In this document: piece by piece, positions 34,276 to 47,362 of the stretch
Layout: each line of letters opens with the position of its first letter
How positions within the stretch are numbered: the first letter of the stretch is position 1
Source: Straminergon stramineum
Lineage: Eukaryota > Streptophyta > Bryopsida > Hypnales > Calliergonaceae
Assembly (NCBI GenBank): GCA_963920665.1
Contig: OY987271.1
Span: 17,177,350-17,241,349, forward strand
Direction of reading: 5' to 3'
DNA: 64,000 nucleotides
The notes under the pieces: generated by a model
Seen by the model: only the letters and a program-made list of their open reading frames with translations
Database searches by the model: none
What the model was told of the DNA's origin: nothing
Position numbers and translations under genes: made by a program

Positions 34276-37200
34276 ATGAAGGTCAAGGTTATTGCTCGTT
34301 CCGAGGAGGATTTTACGCGAGAGCGGAGCCAGGATTTGCAGGTTCGTTCCTAAGTATCCATCATCTTGCGCTTGGTTCGTAGAGTTTTAGGGTTTTGAGG
34401 TGTTTCGTGGACTCAGCTTGGTGAATTCTGGGAAGTGCAGAAGGTGTTTCGGAACTTGGATCCTAGTCTTCACCCGCAGGAGAGGGCGCACGAGTATGTG
34501 CGAGCTGTCAACGCTGCGAAATTGGACAAGGTATTTTGCCGTGGATTAGCATTCGGTTTGCTTTAATTTTCTAGGTTTAGGGGTAATAGCATAGATTTTG
34601 AAGAAATTTCGTCTTGGAATTTTTTGTTTCGAAATAATTTGTGATTGAGAAAAGAACGGGTTGAATTATGCGCAGGTTTTTGCAAAGCCCTTCGTGGGAG
34701 CTTTAAACGGCCATGCTGATGGCGTCTCTTGCATGGTGAAGAACCCGCGTCGCCTGAATTGCCTTGTGTCGGCCTCCTTGGACGGAGGTATGTGCGGCAC
34801 TTTTCTCTTTGTACTGAGGATCATCTTCCGTGTGTGAATTATGCGTCAATCAGGAGTGTTTGACCTTTGTTTTGAAACCCTAATGTTACAGAGCGACGAG
34901 TATGGAGTGTGTCTTCACACTTCCTAGACATCTTCTTTTTATAATCTGTCAATCAGGTCAACTTTATTTGCACCAGGCGTATTACATTTTAACTTTTAAA
35001 CCTTGAATGTAAAACACCGCAAAAATCGACTCTTTGTTTAACTTTGTGAAGAGGGACGACTTTGGCAGGGCAGGATAGTAGAGTTCTAACAGATCGTGCA
35101 TTCAACAAATTTACTCCCTCAAAAAGAAATTTCTAATGCACTAGAATGAAGTAGTAATTTAGTGAAAAAAACATTAGATCAAAGTAAAACATATTTTCAA
35201 GCAAAAAGAATCTCATATTTCATCCAGAACCCTTCCCACTTAGGTTACAGAGCTGTGAGAATATTGTTTACCTTCACTCTTACCAGGCACCTTCTTTTTT
35301 AATCTGTCAGTCTGTTAAACTTTTCTCTGGGCCTCCTTCCTGCAGATATTCGGCTGTGGGATGTAGCATACAGGTACGAGCCTTGTCGCATTGACAAAGG
35401 CATGATAATTCTTCCCTGAGCAACCAATGTACCGTATGTCTTTAATTTCTCGAATCTCCAACTTCTCAGGACGTTTAGAGAATAATAATGTGCGAATCTG
35501 CAGACGTACTGTGAGGCAGTTTCCAGGTCATAAGGGGGCCGTGCGGGGATTGACGGTCTCTTCGGACGGAGAGCACTTGGTGTCCTGCGGAGACGATTGC
35601 ACGTAAGCAAGTTGTATTGTTCAATGTTCTTACAATTCTTTTCAATGTGGCTTCGTGTTAGTTTAGTAATATCGTTTCTTATCATTCTGGCTTCTTGCGA
35701 TTTTGTGTGGAAACGATTGATTGATCAAGTTTTGAAGTTTAGAAACGTCATCTTAGAGATATGGGTAACTATTAGACTCCTCAGTTAGAAGACCGCGAGG
35801 TCGTTGAAATTGTCCTAGTAGTTTTAGATTACTTGAAAAATTTAAGTTGTTGGAGACTTTTTTCATCAGTAGCTGTATTCCTTCGTTTATGTTGATCTCC
35901 ATCTTGTGAGGTATCTTCCTTTTTCTTAGCAAGCAAGTACAGGCATGTCCCAGAACTGACCTTGTCTTGCATTGCAGGGTTCGGTTGTGGGAAGTACCGA
36001 CTGCGTTTACCGGGGAGGCTACCGGAGATGAAATCGATATTATAGAGGTGCATACTCAGACGCTCATGAATTTCAAGGTTGCTGGATATTTATAACTTTG
36101 TGAATCACAAATGAGATCACTATATACTGAAGGTAGGCCTTTGCAAGTTTTCCTGCGGTAACGGGACCGTATTATTAAACTACTGAAACATCGTAAACTA
36201 CTGAAACATCGCAAACTACTGTATTTGCAGCCATTGGCAACATTTCAAGGCAAAAATGCTTTTAGGGCTGTAGACCATCAATGGGACAGCAAAATATTCG
36301 CAACAGGAGGCGCTCAGGTTGATGTCTGGGACCACAACAGGTGTTACGTCTTCTCCATCATGTTCTTAGTCATCAGCCTTTGTATATGAATCTTCACTGT
36401 ACAAGGTCACATCTTGTTGCTTCACATGATTTCGTTGCATGGAGTACTGTTTGGTACAATCATTGTCTTCCAACTTTTGGGTGATGTGGAATTGGTGTTG
36501 AGTTTGGGCATGGTTTCTGAACAATGTGCTTCTTTGCATTGAAGGTCAGAGCCAATCAATACCTTCACGTGGGGTGCAGACTCTATTCTTTCACTGCGGT
36601 TCAATCCAGCTGAGCATGATGTGTTCGCTACTACCGCCAGGTGCTTTGTCACATATGTTTGCATTCTCTTTACCTTTATTAAATCCTGGACAATCGGGCT
36701 GTTTTACAAAATTTTGAAGCATTTATGCTCATCTGCTGCATTTATGGAAGATTTATTGCAGGGGCTTTCCGTTTCTCAGTGCCCATCGTGTTCATGATGG
36801 CTTAGGCTGAACATTATGTGGAATATTTATCGCTTATCGAATGTTGTTTAAAATCAGAAAAATGTGGGATTGTGTGAGGCAGTGATCGGAGTATTGCTTT
36901 ATATGACCTTCGAATGGGGACACCTTTGAGGAAATTAGTTATGCAGGTAAATTTCTAATTTTATTAGATCCTCGTGTATATTCTTTTGTTGCGGATAAGA
37001 AAATCAGTAGTTAGGCAGGAGTCAGACATTTGATTTTAATCTGACAATCATTTGTACATTGTGTCAAAGCTCTACTCAAACTGTTAGCGACAACCTTTTG
37101 TCCGGTTTATGTCAAGCGATTCAAGATCTGCTAGTAATTTTTTGCTTGTTAATGAGGATCTAATGGTGCTGCCTGCGCTCTTTTGTCGTTAATGCAGACA

Positions 37201-39045
37201 AAGACCAATGCCGTCGCATGGAATCCTCGAGAACCAATGAATTTCACAGCTGTAAGTTCGTCTGGGAAACGCTGACGATCATTCTGTCGTGGCTTGACAG
37301 CGTAGAGTATGCTTCTCCATTCAGTTTTTCCGGCAAATTGTCTCTTCATTCTATGTCTGTCTTTGATTTCCAGGCCAATGAAGACGGGAACTGCTATAGC
37401 TATGATATGCGTAAACTCAAGTACTCCATGTGTATACATAAAGATCACGTGTCAGCTGTGTAAGTTTTCAATACCGTCATTTTTTCCTTTCGTACGATTT
37501 CTTGATTGGCTCATCTTTGAGGTGGCATAATGTTTCCTTGGTATTCTGCTTTTCTTATGTATGAGGTACTCCTGAAGGTCGAACAAGTTACTTTGTCATA
37601 TTTTCAGTATCTCTTAAATGTAGTATGTATACGCAAGATTGTTGCTGCAGGACTTCGTCTGTTTGTTATTGTACTATCAAGTAAAACATGGTTTATTTAC
37701 GTCAGGATATTACAATTTGTCCTGCAGAATGGCTATAGACTATTCACCAACAGGACGAGAATTCGTGACAGGCTCATATGATAGGACGGTAAGTTTCCAT
37801 AAGAATTTTCATCGTTGATTTTATGCTGCTTGCGGTGTCGTCAGAAAGTTAAAACTTCACAGGGGGAACGGACTGGGAATTCATTTAAGGTCGGCGACCA
37901 TGTCTGATTCTCAGTATATTATGTTAAGTTCCTGAAGCTGAGGCTATTTTGAGAGCACGGACTTTGACTGTCACTACTTTGCTTGAAGTGGTTGCTTGGT
38001 TTGTGATACGTTAGAAGCCAGATATCACGAGAATTGCCTACGGGATGTTGCGAGTGCTGGTCGAATTCCTCACATTACAGTATTGTGTTCAATTTTAGGT
38101 TATCTTTTGCAATTTCTGACAGATTTACTATTGCTTCAATACAGGTTAGGATTTTTCCATTTAACGGAGGTCACAGTAGGGAGGTGTATCACACGAAGCG
38201 AATGCAAAGGTGAATTGCTCTGCCTGTCGAAGCATCTCGTGATGCAGGATATTTGTTTTCTTATATTGTTGGTAGCTCTGATTCTCGTGCAGCATGTCAT
38301 AGACCCAAGGAAAGTTTCCACAATTAGCAGTTTTCTGGAATCGCTCTGAGAGTATGAAAGTCTCTGAGGAAGTTCCCTAGAATATGATCACTTTTTCTGT
38401 TCCTCCTCTCATGTGGTTTTTTTTGTTTATTTGGCAGGGTATTTTCAGTGAATTTTAGTGGTGACGCAACGTATGTACTTTCTGGTAGTGATGATACCAA
38501 TATTCGGGTGTGGAAAGCTAAGGCTTCTGAGCAACTTGGAGTGGTATGTACCTCTTCAAATTATGCAAATCAAATAGTTCTTGGTTTGCTTGCGAGTGGT
38601 GTAGGTGCGTTTCAAAGGAAGAATTTGACAATTTCTCTCTGTATTTGTCGTTGCAGTTAGTCCCAAGGGAGAAGCAAAGGCATGCATATTTGGCTGCAGT
38701 CAAACAACGCTACAAGCATTTACCCGAAATCAATCGCATTGATAGGTATTATTGGCCGACCACTATATTATTTTTTTCATTTTGCCATTTACCATTTAAG
38801 TCTCTTTGTGAGATTACCCCCACAATACTTAGAATCTTCTTTTCCGACAGCTGACGCTTTATTTGGTCATTATGGTTTGCAGACATCGTCACTTGCCGAA
38901 ACCCATATACAAAGCTAACAAATTGCGACACGCTGTTGCCGACTCTGAAAGAAAGAAAGAAAGCCGGAAACGAGCCCACAGTGCCCCTGGAGCAATTGAC
39001 CACACTCCTGCTAGAAAGAAACGGATTGTTGCAGAGGTTGAGTGA
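34276..39045 (+). CDS. DCAF13: DCAF13/Sof1 WD40 protein, small-subunit processome
   Basis: Nucleolar WD-repeat protein of the U3 snoRNP/SSU processome needed for 18S rRNA maturation; also a DDB1-CUL4 substrate receptor in some species. Sixteen exons: 34276-34341, 34441-34530, 34676-34787, 35346-35373, 35504-35602, 35978-36047, 36231-36340, 36545-36640, 36883-36946, 37198-37251, 37374-37459, 37728-37788, 38145-38209, 38438-38543, 38657-38745 and 38883-39045. All are GT-AG with agreeing phases; 452 aa, the plant length. The Sof1 N-terminus (RNLDPSLHP-ERA-EY) is present. WD repeats show GHADGVSCM, IRLWDV, VRLWEV, DVWDH, YDLRMGTPL and IRVWKA. The C-terminal Sof1 domain has RHRHLPKPIYKA and ends basic (RKKRIVAEVE). 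Exon 6 could run on to 36077 (10 extra in-frame codons). The gene looks intact. Confidence 0.93.
36180..36222 (+). repeat. 18-bp tandem repeat in DCAF13 intron 6
   Basis: The unit AAACTACTGAAACATCGT is present in just over two copies directly before the polypyrimidine and acceptor of the next exon. Non-coding. Confidence 0.8.
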
Positions 39046-39605
39046 TACTTCAACATACAAAGTTAAGAGAACACATTTTTATGGTATCGAATTGATTTCC
39101 GCCTACCTTACTACTACGTACCAAGTTTTTGGTGCAGTGTGTCGCCCCCTTTGGGGAACCATGTCGTATGCAGTAGCCAGATGATAACAGCCCAATGAGC
39201 AGGTACTCTGGAGCCAAGAGATTTTGGATTGTAGGGCAGGTTTAGCAGGTGACTGTACCAGCCACTTGCCCGTTTTGCGACTTCGCAGCGCGTGCGAGAC
39301 TTCATGGTCACGTCAGTCTTGAAGGGAAGGAGTGAAGGACTCCAAACACAAATGTCTGGTACTATGATCCTGGAATTGCACTTTTTAATAGATTTGTCCT
39401 TGTTATGCGGCATCCAGTTCATGTACTCCAAGAATCCAAGGCTCAAACCTGGAGCATCTCCCTTTACTAGCTTGCGAATTTGTTCTATTCCTTCACGGTT
39501 TACTGCAATTCTAGAGTTGATCATTTTTTATCCAGTCAAGAAGTTTTTGAATGAATAGTCAGTCAAGCGACAAGGTACGATGTAACAAGAAATTCTCTTA
39601 TTCTA
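39046..39605 (+). other. DCAF13 3' flank
   Basis: Expected 3' UTR and downstream sequence of DCAF13. Base composition is more balanced than in the repeats that follow. No further gene is seen. Confidence 0.45.
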
Positions 39606-39700
39606 TGCTATACTCCTTTAGTCCCATAATAGTAGTCCGTTTTTTAGTAATGAAAGTATTAAATATTTGGCAATGATTTTTTAATGTGTGTGATGATTAG
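39606..39700. repeat. Stowaway-like MITE end fragment
   Basis: It begins TACTCCTTTAGTCCCATAAT, close to the CTCCCTCCGTYCC start of plant Stowaway MITEs, and continues like the block at 11612-11710. No matching right end was found, so it is a fragment. Confidence 0.45.
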
Positions 39701-39837
39701 ATGATTCCATAGTGAAAGTGTGATGTGTCAAGTGTGAATTAAGTGGATGTGGCTATAATTGCAATCAATGAAAGATCAAAAAGTAGAGTTGCAACCTATA
39801 ATTAAAACCTATCTTGTCCTCTTTGTGTATTTAGATT

Positions 39838-40106
39838 TGTACAAGAATGGTTTGGAAATCAATAGATTCTATGAGTAGTTCAATGTCCTTTGGTCTTTGA
39901 CCTAGTCAACTTCAAATTGCTATGAAAGTTTCAACTTTTATATTTTTTATATTTTATAATGTAGACAACAATGTACAAGAATGGTTTGGAAATCAATAGA
40001 TTCTAGGAATAGTTCAATTTCCTTTGGTCTCTGACCTAGTCAACTTCAAATTGCTATGAAAGTTTCAACTTTTATATCTTTTACATTTTATAATATAGAT
40101 AACAAA
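39838..40106 (+). repeat. 134-bp tandem duplication
   Basis: Two head-to-tail copies, starting at 39838 and 39972 (each begins TGTACAAGAATGGTTTGG), differ at only a few positions. Non-coding and AT-rich. Confidence 0.85.
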
Positions 40107-40152
40107 GTAGATTTCTTCAGATTCAATTCTTAGTTAATGTCAAAAACAAAAA

Positions 40153-40326
40153 AAATCATCTTCAATCCTAAAAGGGGATTTGAAGTGCATTGTTGGAGGA
40201 AATGAAAGAATAAGATAGTCTAATATCATGCAACATAAGAAATCATCTTCAACCCTAAAAGTGGGTTTGAAGTGCATTGTTGGGAGAAATGAAAAAATAA
40301 AATAGTCTAATATCATGCAACAAAGG
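40153..40326 (+). repeat. 87-bp tandem duplication
   Basis: Two head-to-tail copies start at 40153 and 40240 (AAATCATCTTCAAYCCTAAAA), with a handful of substitutions. They follow another tandem duplication by only ~46 bases. Confidence 0.85.
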
Positions 40327-40341
40327 AAATATTATGTTATA

Positions 40342-41013
40342 GATACATTAACTCCTTAAGCCCTAAATGTCCAAGGTCTTTTCTAAGCTTCTTGGAATTT
40401 GTTCTGAATTGAAAAAATATATACTTTTTGATAAAGCATATCCATTTTTTTTCATTGTAATTGTAAAAATTCAAACTAGATATGTTTAAGATTATAAGGG
40501 AAAAGAAGACACAACAATATCACTTATGGATTGAAAGATTATAATGTATGATCTTTAGGGTTTTAAATTTGTGAAAGTAATTTGAAGTCTTTGAATCCTC
40601 CTTTTACATGTCAAATTTAAGGAATTGGTTACCAAAAAAATACAAGGTTAAAGGATGTAATATGCATAACCCCAATCAATTTATAGCTTTTCAAAATCTA
40701 CTCTATGATTTTTTTTAAATGAATTTCTAATGTGATTGTTTCCCCAAGATCTAGTGTATTTTAGGCTCATTTTCAAAAGCCCTCAACACTAGAAAATCAA
40801 GATTTGCAATGGACAACCTTGCACAAAATCTTAAATAGAAGAATTATAATCATTCATTTTCAAAATCGGATTTTTGATGCTAAACAAGACTTCAAAAAGA
40901 AATTCTCAAACATATAAACTACGAAAAATAATAACTTAATAGTGTTTTATTTAACTTCTAAGTATTGTTGACACTAGAATTTGGTGCCTTGGGCATTTAG
41001 GGGTTAATTACTT
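40342..41013 (-). mobile_element. Family C TIR element, copy 2
   Basis: A ~670-bp element whose interior is the reverse of 8946-9592. Its right end GGGCATTTAGGGGTTAAT is complementary to the left end 'attaactccttaagccc' with mismatches. No coding capacity. Confidence 0.65.
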
Positions 41014-41229
41014 GGCCTTTGGGCTTAGTTAGTGTATTAATGACATAAAGTAATCATTGACATTTATGAGACTTTCAATATTCTTCACAAACACCAATTA
41101 TGCTAATGTACATAGAGTAATGATGGTGGAATTTTTTGGTTTTTCAACACACATAAAGGTTAACACCAGAAAGCCTGGGGCTCTTACATGTTTAAAAACA
41201 TCATTGCTTTTGAGGTTTTATAGGTCTAA

Positions 41230-42107
41230 ATGTCACTAAGATATAGAAATCTCAACCATATAGTGTACCTATTGTAGATGACAAGGATCAAATTTGGAGT
41301 CATTTGGCCACATAGATTGCAAGATTATGTTGTTCTAGTGTTGAAAAAGGATGCTAAAATTTTCCTAGCAACACATTTGGTGCCGTAAAATTCAATTTTC
41401 TAAACCCACTCAAATGATAAAAATTCAATTAAAAAGTGCTTCAAAACTAGCATACAAACATGATAGTAAAAGAAAATAGCATTCTATTGACTCATTGTGT
41501 TTGCCAAATGGCTTTGAAATGTCAAAGAATAGGAAGAATAGTTGAAAAAAACACAACTAAGGTTCATCATCCTTCTACTAGAATGCTTTTGAGTCACTCA
41601 TAACTTCTTGGATTGATATGAAAATTTAACCACAAAAAATAGACTAGTATGCACAACTTTTCTAAAAACTATTATTGGAAGCACACTTTTTATGAAGATG
41701 AAACAAGCCACCGAAAAGTTCATTGTAATCTAAAAATGTTTGGGTTTTGAACTTCAAATTGCTCCCAAACATTCAAAACAATTTGGATTGACACAAAAAT
41801 TTTACTACAGTAACTAGACTTCCAGAGTAACACAACCCAATAAATTTTATTGAAAACGATCATTTGATGAAGGAGATACAAGTCCCCCCAAGTTGTAGCT
41901 ATCAAAATGCAATTTAGTGAACTCAAATTGAACCTATGGACTTCAAATGGATTTAAAAAAATCAAAACATCTTGTATTGATCTGAAAATTTCACCACACA
42001 AACTAGAAAAGAGAGTGCAGATTTTCCAACAAATTTTATTGAATTCGGACATTGGATGCAAAAGTTACAACACTTCAAATTGGACTTGGGGGGCTTAGGG
42101 GTTAACC
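41230..42107 (+). mobile_element. Family C2 repeat, uninterrupted copy
   Basis: A ~880-bp non-coding element containing three related internal units. Their 'ttggattga' blocks start near 41607, 41783 and 41972 (spacing 176 and 189). It ends CTTAGGGGTTAACC, the terminus shared by several families here. Confidence 0.65.
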
Positions 42108-43257
42108 TTCATGGCAAGGAAGGAAGAATACAAACCTCAGCCACCGCAAGCCTCTTGGGATGGAAAAGCAAAACAACAGTTAGTAAACAACGTAAGGCCA
42201 TGATGGTAATTTTGTGTCAATCATGGCGTATTTGGGGGGTCCACCTTATAATATCATAACCTATAGACAAATTGATCAAGGTTTTGTATTTCTATATTTT
42301 TAGGCAAAGCAAAACTTAACTTTATGATATTCTTGATTAGTAGAGAGACGATTTCAGGGCCTAATATACTTTTTTTGGAGATGCTTGTTGAAGGAAAGAT
42401 GTGCATATGGATGTTACCTACACATCTTGGCAATCAAATTAAAAAAATCCATCACCACTATTTTGTCAATGAATAATCATGGAAAACCATAAACATTAAA
42501 AGAAACAATTCAACTCAAATGGAATTCTTCTTTTTCCACAGTGAAATTTGATATGTTCACTTGGAATTGCGCAAGAATTGAATGTTAATGATGCAAGACC
42601 CAAAAAAATGTCAATTGTGTTTTATATTATTATACAAAGAAAACGGAATGGTACAAATTGCAATCACATATCCTTTTGTCCCCGCATTGTACTGTACTGT
42701 ACAGTAGGAGTTTCTAATAATTTATAATGAATTTCAAAAGTGATTTTACTATTTCTTTGTAGGGGTTAAAGAGTAGATTAAAATCCTGGAAATATATCTT
42801 AAAAATTTAGTCAAATTGGTGCACATGCCAAATCAGTGAGATCCTGTGCAGCACATGTGTGTACGTTGAGAGGGGCATAAAGTTACAACTTTCCAGGAAG
42901 AAAAAGTCCAGGCAGCCTCTACTCTCCAGGTCAGGAATGCCAATGAAAACCATGGATGAATAATTACATGTTTCTTCATCCGAAAGTGTGTACAGTACAT
43001 TCATCCAAAATAGAGTGCTATTGATTGTCCCAAGAATTTGCAACAAATTAGCAATTTGATCCCATAAGAAAAGAGAACCTTCATAACATTTATTACTATG
43101 TTGCTTTTGAGCAAATTTTCACTATCTCGTAAACATGTCAAATTTTGCCTTTTATGAGGTGGACATGGAGCCAAAGACATAGCATTGTTTATCAATGAGG
43201 TAGGGGTTCCTTTTGCATCCTTGAAAATTAGAACCCTATAGTGAACAAAGTTGTCTT
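42108..43257. other. Intergenic DNA
   Basis: No gene. It contains a short GTACTGTACTGTACAGTA palindrome-like stretch near 42689-42706 and AT-rich sequence otherwise. Confidence 0.4.
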
Positions 43258-43861
43258 ATTAACCCTTAAAGGACCAGGGGTGTTTGAACAAAGCTCTTGT
43301 TTTCTTGACTAGCTCTTGTAACAAGCATAATTTCTCAAATGTGTGATGTGATTTTGATGATCACCACCATTGAAATGAAAGAAGACTTACATAACTTTCC
43401 TATGAAAAAAAGATCAACAAAATCACACAATTTTTGAGAAAATGCCACCATTGACAAATTGATGAAAGATATCCAATTTGGCGGAACTTTGCACATATGC
43501 TGAAATTGGAATGTTCAAAAGTGATCCAAAAACTCTGATTTTTTTTCCCACAAGTACATATCATCATGATTTAGATGCTTAATTTTTTTCAAATCATTTT
43601 GAGGTGTGGAAAAAAAAATATGAGCATGTGAATTAATAGCCCAAGGTACTTTCCTTATTCTCAAAAAATTCACCAAAAATTGTTCACTCAATTGTTTCTT
43701 GATTAGATTGTACTAATGGATTCAACAAAAAAAAAATCATCTAGGGTCTTTTTTTGGTCACATACTATTAGTGGGGTTCACATTCCGAATTTTCTACAAA
43801 TGTAGTTGCAAAAGCTATGTGGTAGCCTTATGGTTCTTTAGGGGTTAATGGCTCCTCAACC
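43258..43861. mobile_element. ~600-bp TIR element, TTAACCCYTAAAGRACC ends
   Basis: The left end ATTAACCCTTAAAGGACCA pairs with the right end, whose complement is ATTAACCCCTAAAGAACCA. The interior is AT-rich, without ORFs. Same end type as elements at 51.7 and 60.2 kb. Confidence 0.6.
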
Positions 43862-45924
43862 AACCCCAATGCTTAAATTCATTGATGAGTCCCTCCCTAG
43901 TATTTGACAAAGCATAATACCTTTTGAATATGGAAGGACCATTATTTGGTTATACAATGTTACGAACACTCAAGCAACTCAAATTAGAGTAAACCTACCC
44001 TTTACAAGACACATCCGAAAATTGAACAACAATTGTTGTCATTTACTGACAATAACCACATGATTCAATTACCAATTCAATTGCAATGAGAATTTTTTTT
44101 TTGTATCACTACCTCATGACCACACACTATGTGGTGAAGGGTTGCAGGGAATTTTTAACTAGATTTTAGTTGCATCGCCTTGAAATTGCAATAAAATTTG
44201 TAGGAAGAAATCTTTTTGCATTCTATTTTTCGAAGGTGAATAAGAAGCAAGCCAAATTTCAAAATATGCAAGTCTCTTCATATATGTGGAGAAGGATTTG
44301 AATTTTGTCTATGCACTGATTGGCAAGTTTACTCTACATTGCACTAGAGAGCAAGTGAAAAATTCTTCTAGATTTTATTCTTGTCTACGTAAAAAAATTT
44401 ATTTATTTCATTAGGATTAGTGATGTGGAAGTTATGGAGTTTTTTATGCAAGCAATCAACACATCTTCCTTTTAAAATCATGTATTCAATTTATTTTTTT
44501 AAATTAAAAAAAATTTCACCAGGTTCAATTCTTTTGGTAGAACAATCTCCTTGTTGCAATCAATGTCTTTCAATTCCACCTTAGAACTATCAATTATCTA
44601 AAGCTTTCCTTCAATCTTGTACCTCCTACATCTTACATAGAAGGATTCATCATCATCCATTGAATAATTAGTGTCCCCAACAACGTTACTTGGTTAACCC
44701 TAGAAAGACAAGCCCATGACTATTGATTTCAAACCTTCTTTGTCCATCACTCTGTTTGCTACCATTTTGAAACTAGGTATGAAAGAATAATTTAATATTT
44801 ATCTTCAGAGGTGAAATCATATGACTGTTTCCTACAAGTCATAACTTTTTCAATTCTTTTGGGAAAAAATTGAAATTCCTGTGAATTTGTAAAGATAAAA
44901 GTAAAAAAATTTCTATCATATTCAAAATATACTCAACAAATCTGAAATTCTAACCATGATAGATGTACAATATTATAGTGTATAACATCATAATATAAAC
45001 CAAAGTTATCATGTCACTCTAAAGTTAAAAAAACAACCACCCAAAAGTTCATATTGCTATAAAATACTGAAATTTCCGGATTGGAGTAAGAAGTACACTT
45101 GTAATGAAATAGTGTGACAAAAACATAATCATTGCTTCCGTCGGCAACGAGGGATGAAATCGACAACTTTCTTCAAGAATGTTGTGTAGCACAGTCATGA
45201 GTGGTAAGCTTAGCTTGTATGTTTGTTTTTTTAAAATTTTAAGCCTTGTTATGCTACAATCTCAATGTATTCCATGGAAACTAGCGATAAAAATCCACCA
45301 TGCATCCCACGAGGGTTTTGGTCCTGCATATGAGTGATTTGGGGAAACAGACATTGGAAAGGCCAAAACCAAGGGATTGCATAAAGGCCGGCTTGTGGGC
45401 CTGATTGAGTGCACTACAATAGAAGGGAATATTTTCCACTTTCCAACCATGACTAGCCTACCGAAGAATGAATTGCAGCCCTTTTTTTTTGGCACCATGG
45501 GGTCAGATTGCACCATTTCCAAACTAAATGTCTACTTTTCGCCAAAATATAAAGTAATTTTTTTCACGAAAGGTTTTCCTTTTTTATTAAAAATGTGGAT
45601 GAAGTTGCCAAATTTGGATGAAAAAGTGCATGAATAAGAGTGAAAAGAGGTTTTTGGGTCCGAAAGATGGATGAATGTAGAGATATAAATCTTCACCAAA
45701 AAAAATTTCAGTGATCGCCATCTCAGAAAGTAAAAAAGAAAAGGGGTTGGTAGTCAAATGATGACGAGCTGTGATGGTGGATGACAGACGGAGAGCCCTT
45801 TTGATAAGCTCGTGGGTAATCGGTGCCAATGCTGAGACCGAGAGATACAATTGTCACTAAAACTATTAGTTTCCGTACATAGTAACACCATGCCCATGCC
45901 TTACAAGCCATTAAGTTAGCAATG
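43862..45924. other. Intergenic DNA with dispersed repeat H
   Basis: The block at 44815-45060 matches 14640-14920. Between about 45130 and 45900 the sequence is less AT-rich and holds overlapping open frames on both strands (around 45262-45640), none recognisable; a decayed gene or retroelement piece is possible. Confidence 0.35.
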
Positions 45925-47362
45925 GATCAAGTCGTTGTTGAATGCCTAATTGAAAAATTTTGGGCAGGTTGCTACAATGTCGATTTTCACCGGATCATTT
46001 TGAAATTTTGACATAAGGTGTACGCGTGTATTTCATAGGTGGATATGTAATTTTTTGCTCAAGTCAAAAGTTATGCTATTTGAAAAAAGGTTGGGTAATT
46101 CAAGTAGTTAAGGAATCTTTTGCTAAACCCCAAATTTTCCTCTGAAATTTGGTATATATGTATTTCATGTAATATAGGATGCAATTGTCAAAAAATTAAT
46201 ACAGGTGTGTAGAGAAAAAATCTCACATTGGGAGGAGTTAACTCTTGAAAGATCATAACCTTTTTTTTGTCAAAAACTCTCAAAACTAACATTTTGGTTG
46301 TGAAGAGCAAACAAAATTGAAAATTATTTTTTTGAATATCTAGCTATAGGATCTTGCACGAAATTAGTGTGAGAATCTATGGAAGGAATTTCAAAAACTT
46401 TGGCCAATATAGATTGTAAGATATTTGCATTTAAAGTGAAGAAAACAAGTTTTTTTAGCACCTTTGGGTGAAGAGATTGTTTGACTTTGAATTTCTTTTA
46501 AAATTATCATGAAGAATTGAGTTGAGAGTCTAGGAAATCAAATTAAAATAAATGGCACTTAATTTTCAATCTTCAAAAAAATGTTAAGTAGAAGTAGGTA
46601 TGGGATAGAAGAAAAAATAAGTTATTAGTAGCTCTAAGATGGAATTGAAACACATTGATCCGAATTGTGAGGTTATTTTAGAAACCAAACAAAATTTAGG
46701 AAATTTTTGTTGTGGGGGGAATTTTTAAAAATTGAGTTCAAAAACGAATCCAATCCATTGTTTTTTCAAAAAGATGCTACGATTGCCCCCAAAACAAGAT
46801 GCTCCATAACTTTCACATTGCCAATTCAAATGGAATTAATCAAAGCTTTTCATGTAGACAAAAATATGATCTATAATAAACAAAATTTTCAAAATTATAT
46901 TTCAAGGTTTAATGGATTTCCTTTGCTTTTCAACAAGATAAAAAATTTATTTAGAATGGCATAACTTTTGCTCCGAGACACTAAATGAAATAGAAATTAT
47001 ATTCTAAGAAAGCTAATGTATTTTTTTATCCTCAAGCAATGTTTCAAAAAAGCACAACAAAATTTGAGGCCATAAAAGCCTCCCGAAGATCGATTTTCTC
47101 CCTCTAGGGACTTCAATTCTTTAGGAATTAAAGTCTATTGACCTATTGGACAGGATCAGCAAAAAAAATTCTTCTAACTTCAAACACTATAATCTTTTAA
47201 TCCACGAGATCAAAGCTTCTAAATTTTTTTCCACACACGCTAAGAGTAATCTAGTACAAATTTTTATGGTTCAAATATTAAAAGTCTTATATTTTTATTT
47301 TTTCCTCACTAATCTAAATAGTGGCAGTTTTTGAAAATTTATGCTAGAAATGTGCTTTGATG
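45925..47362 (+). repeat. Long member of the D' repeat family
   Basis: Its left part ('acataaggtgtacgcgtgta', 'agtcaaaagttatgctattt') and right part ('ctataatcttttaatccac', 'ttgaaaatttatgc') match the left and right parts of the 583-bp element at 51728-52311. The middle carries extra units shared with 50.2 and 52.7 kb ('ttgcccccaaaacaag', 'aatggaattaatcaaagc'). Non-coding; limits approximate. Confidence 0.5.

Noticed and set aside
45262..45640. Overlapping ~86-codon frames on both strands as a gene
   Set aside because: No recognisable domain, no splice context, and no neighbouring exons. It may be a decayed fragment, but this cannot be supported.
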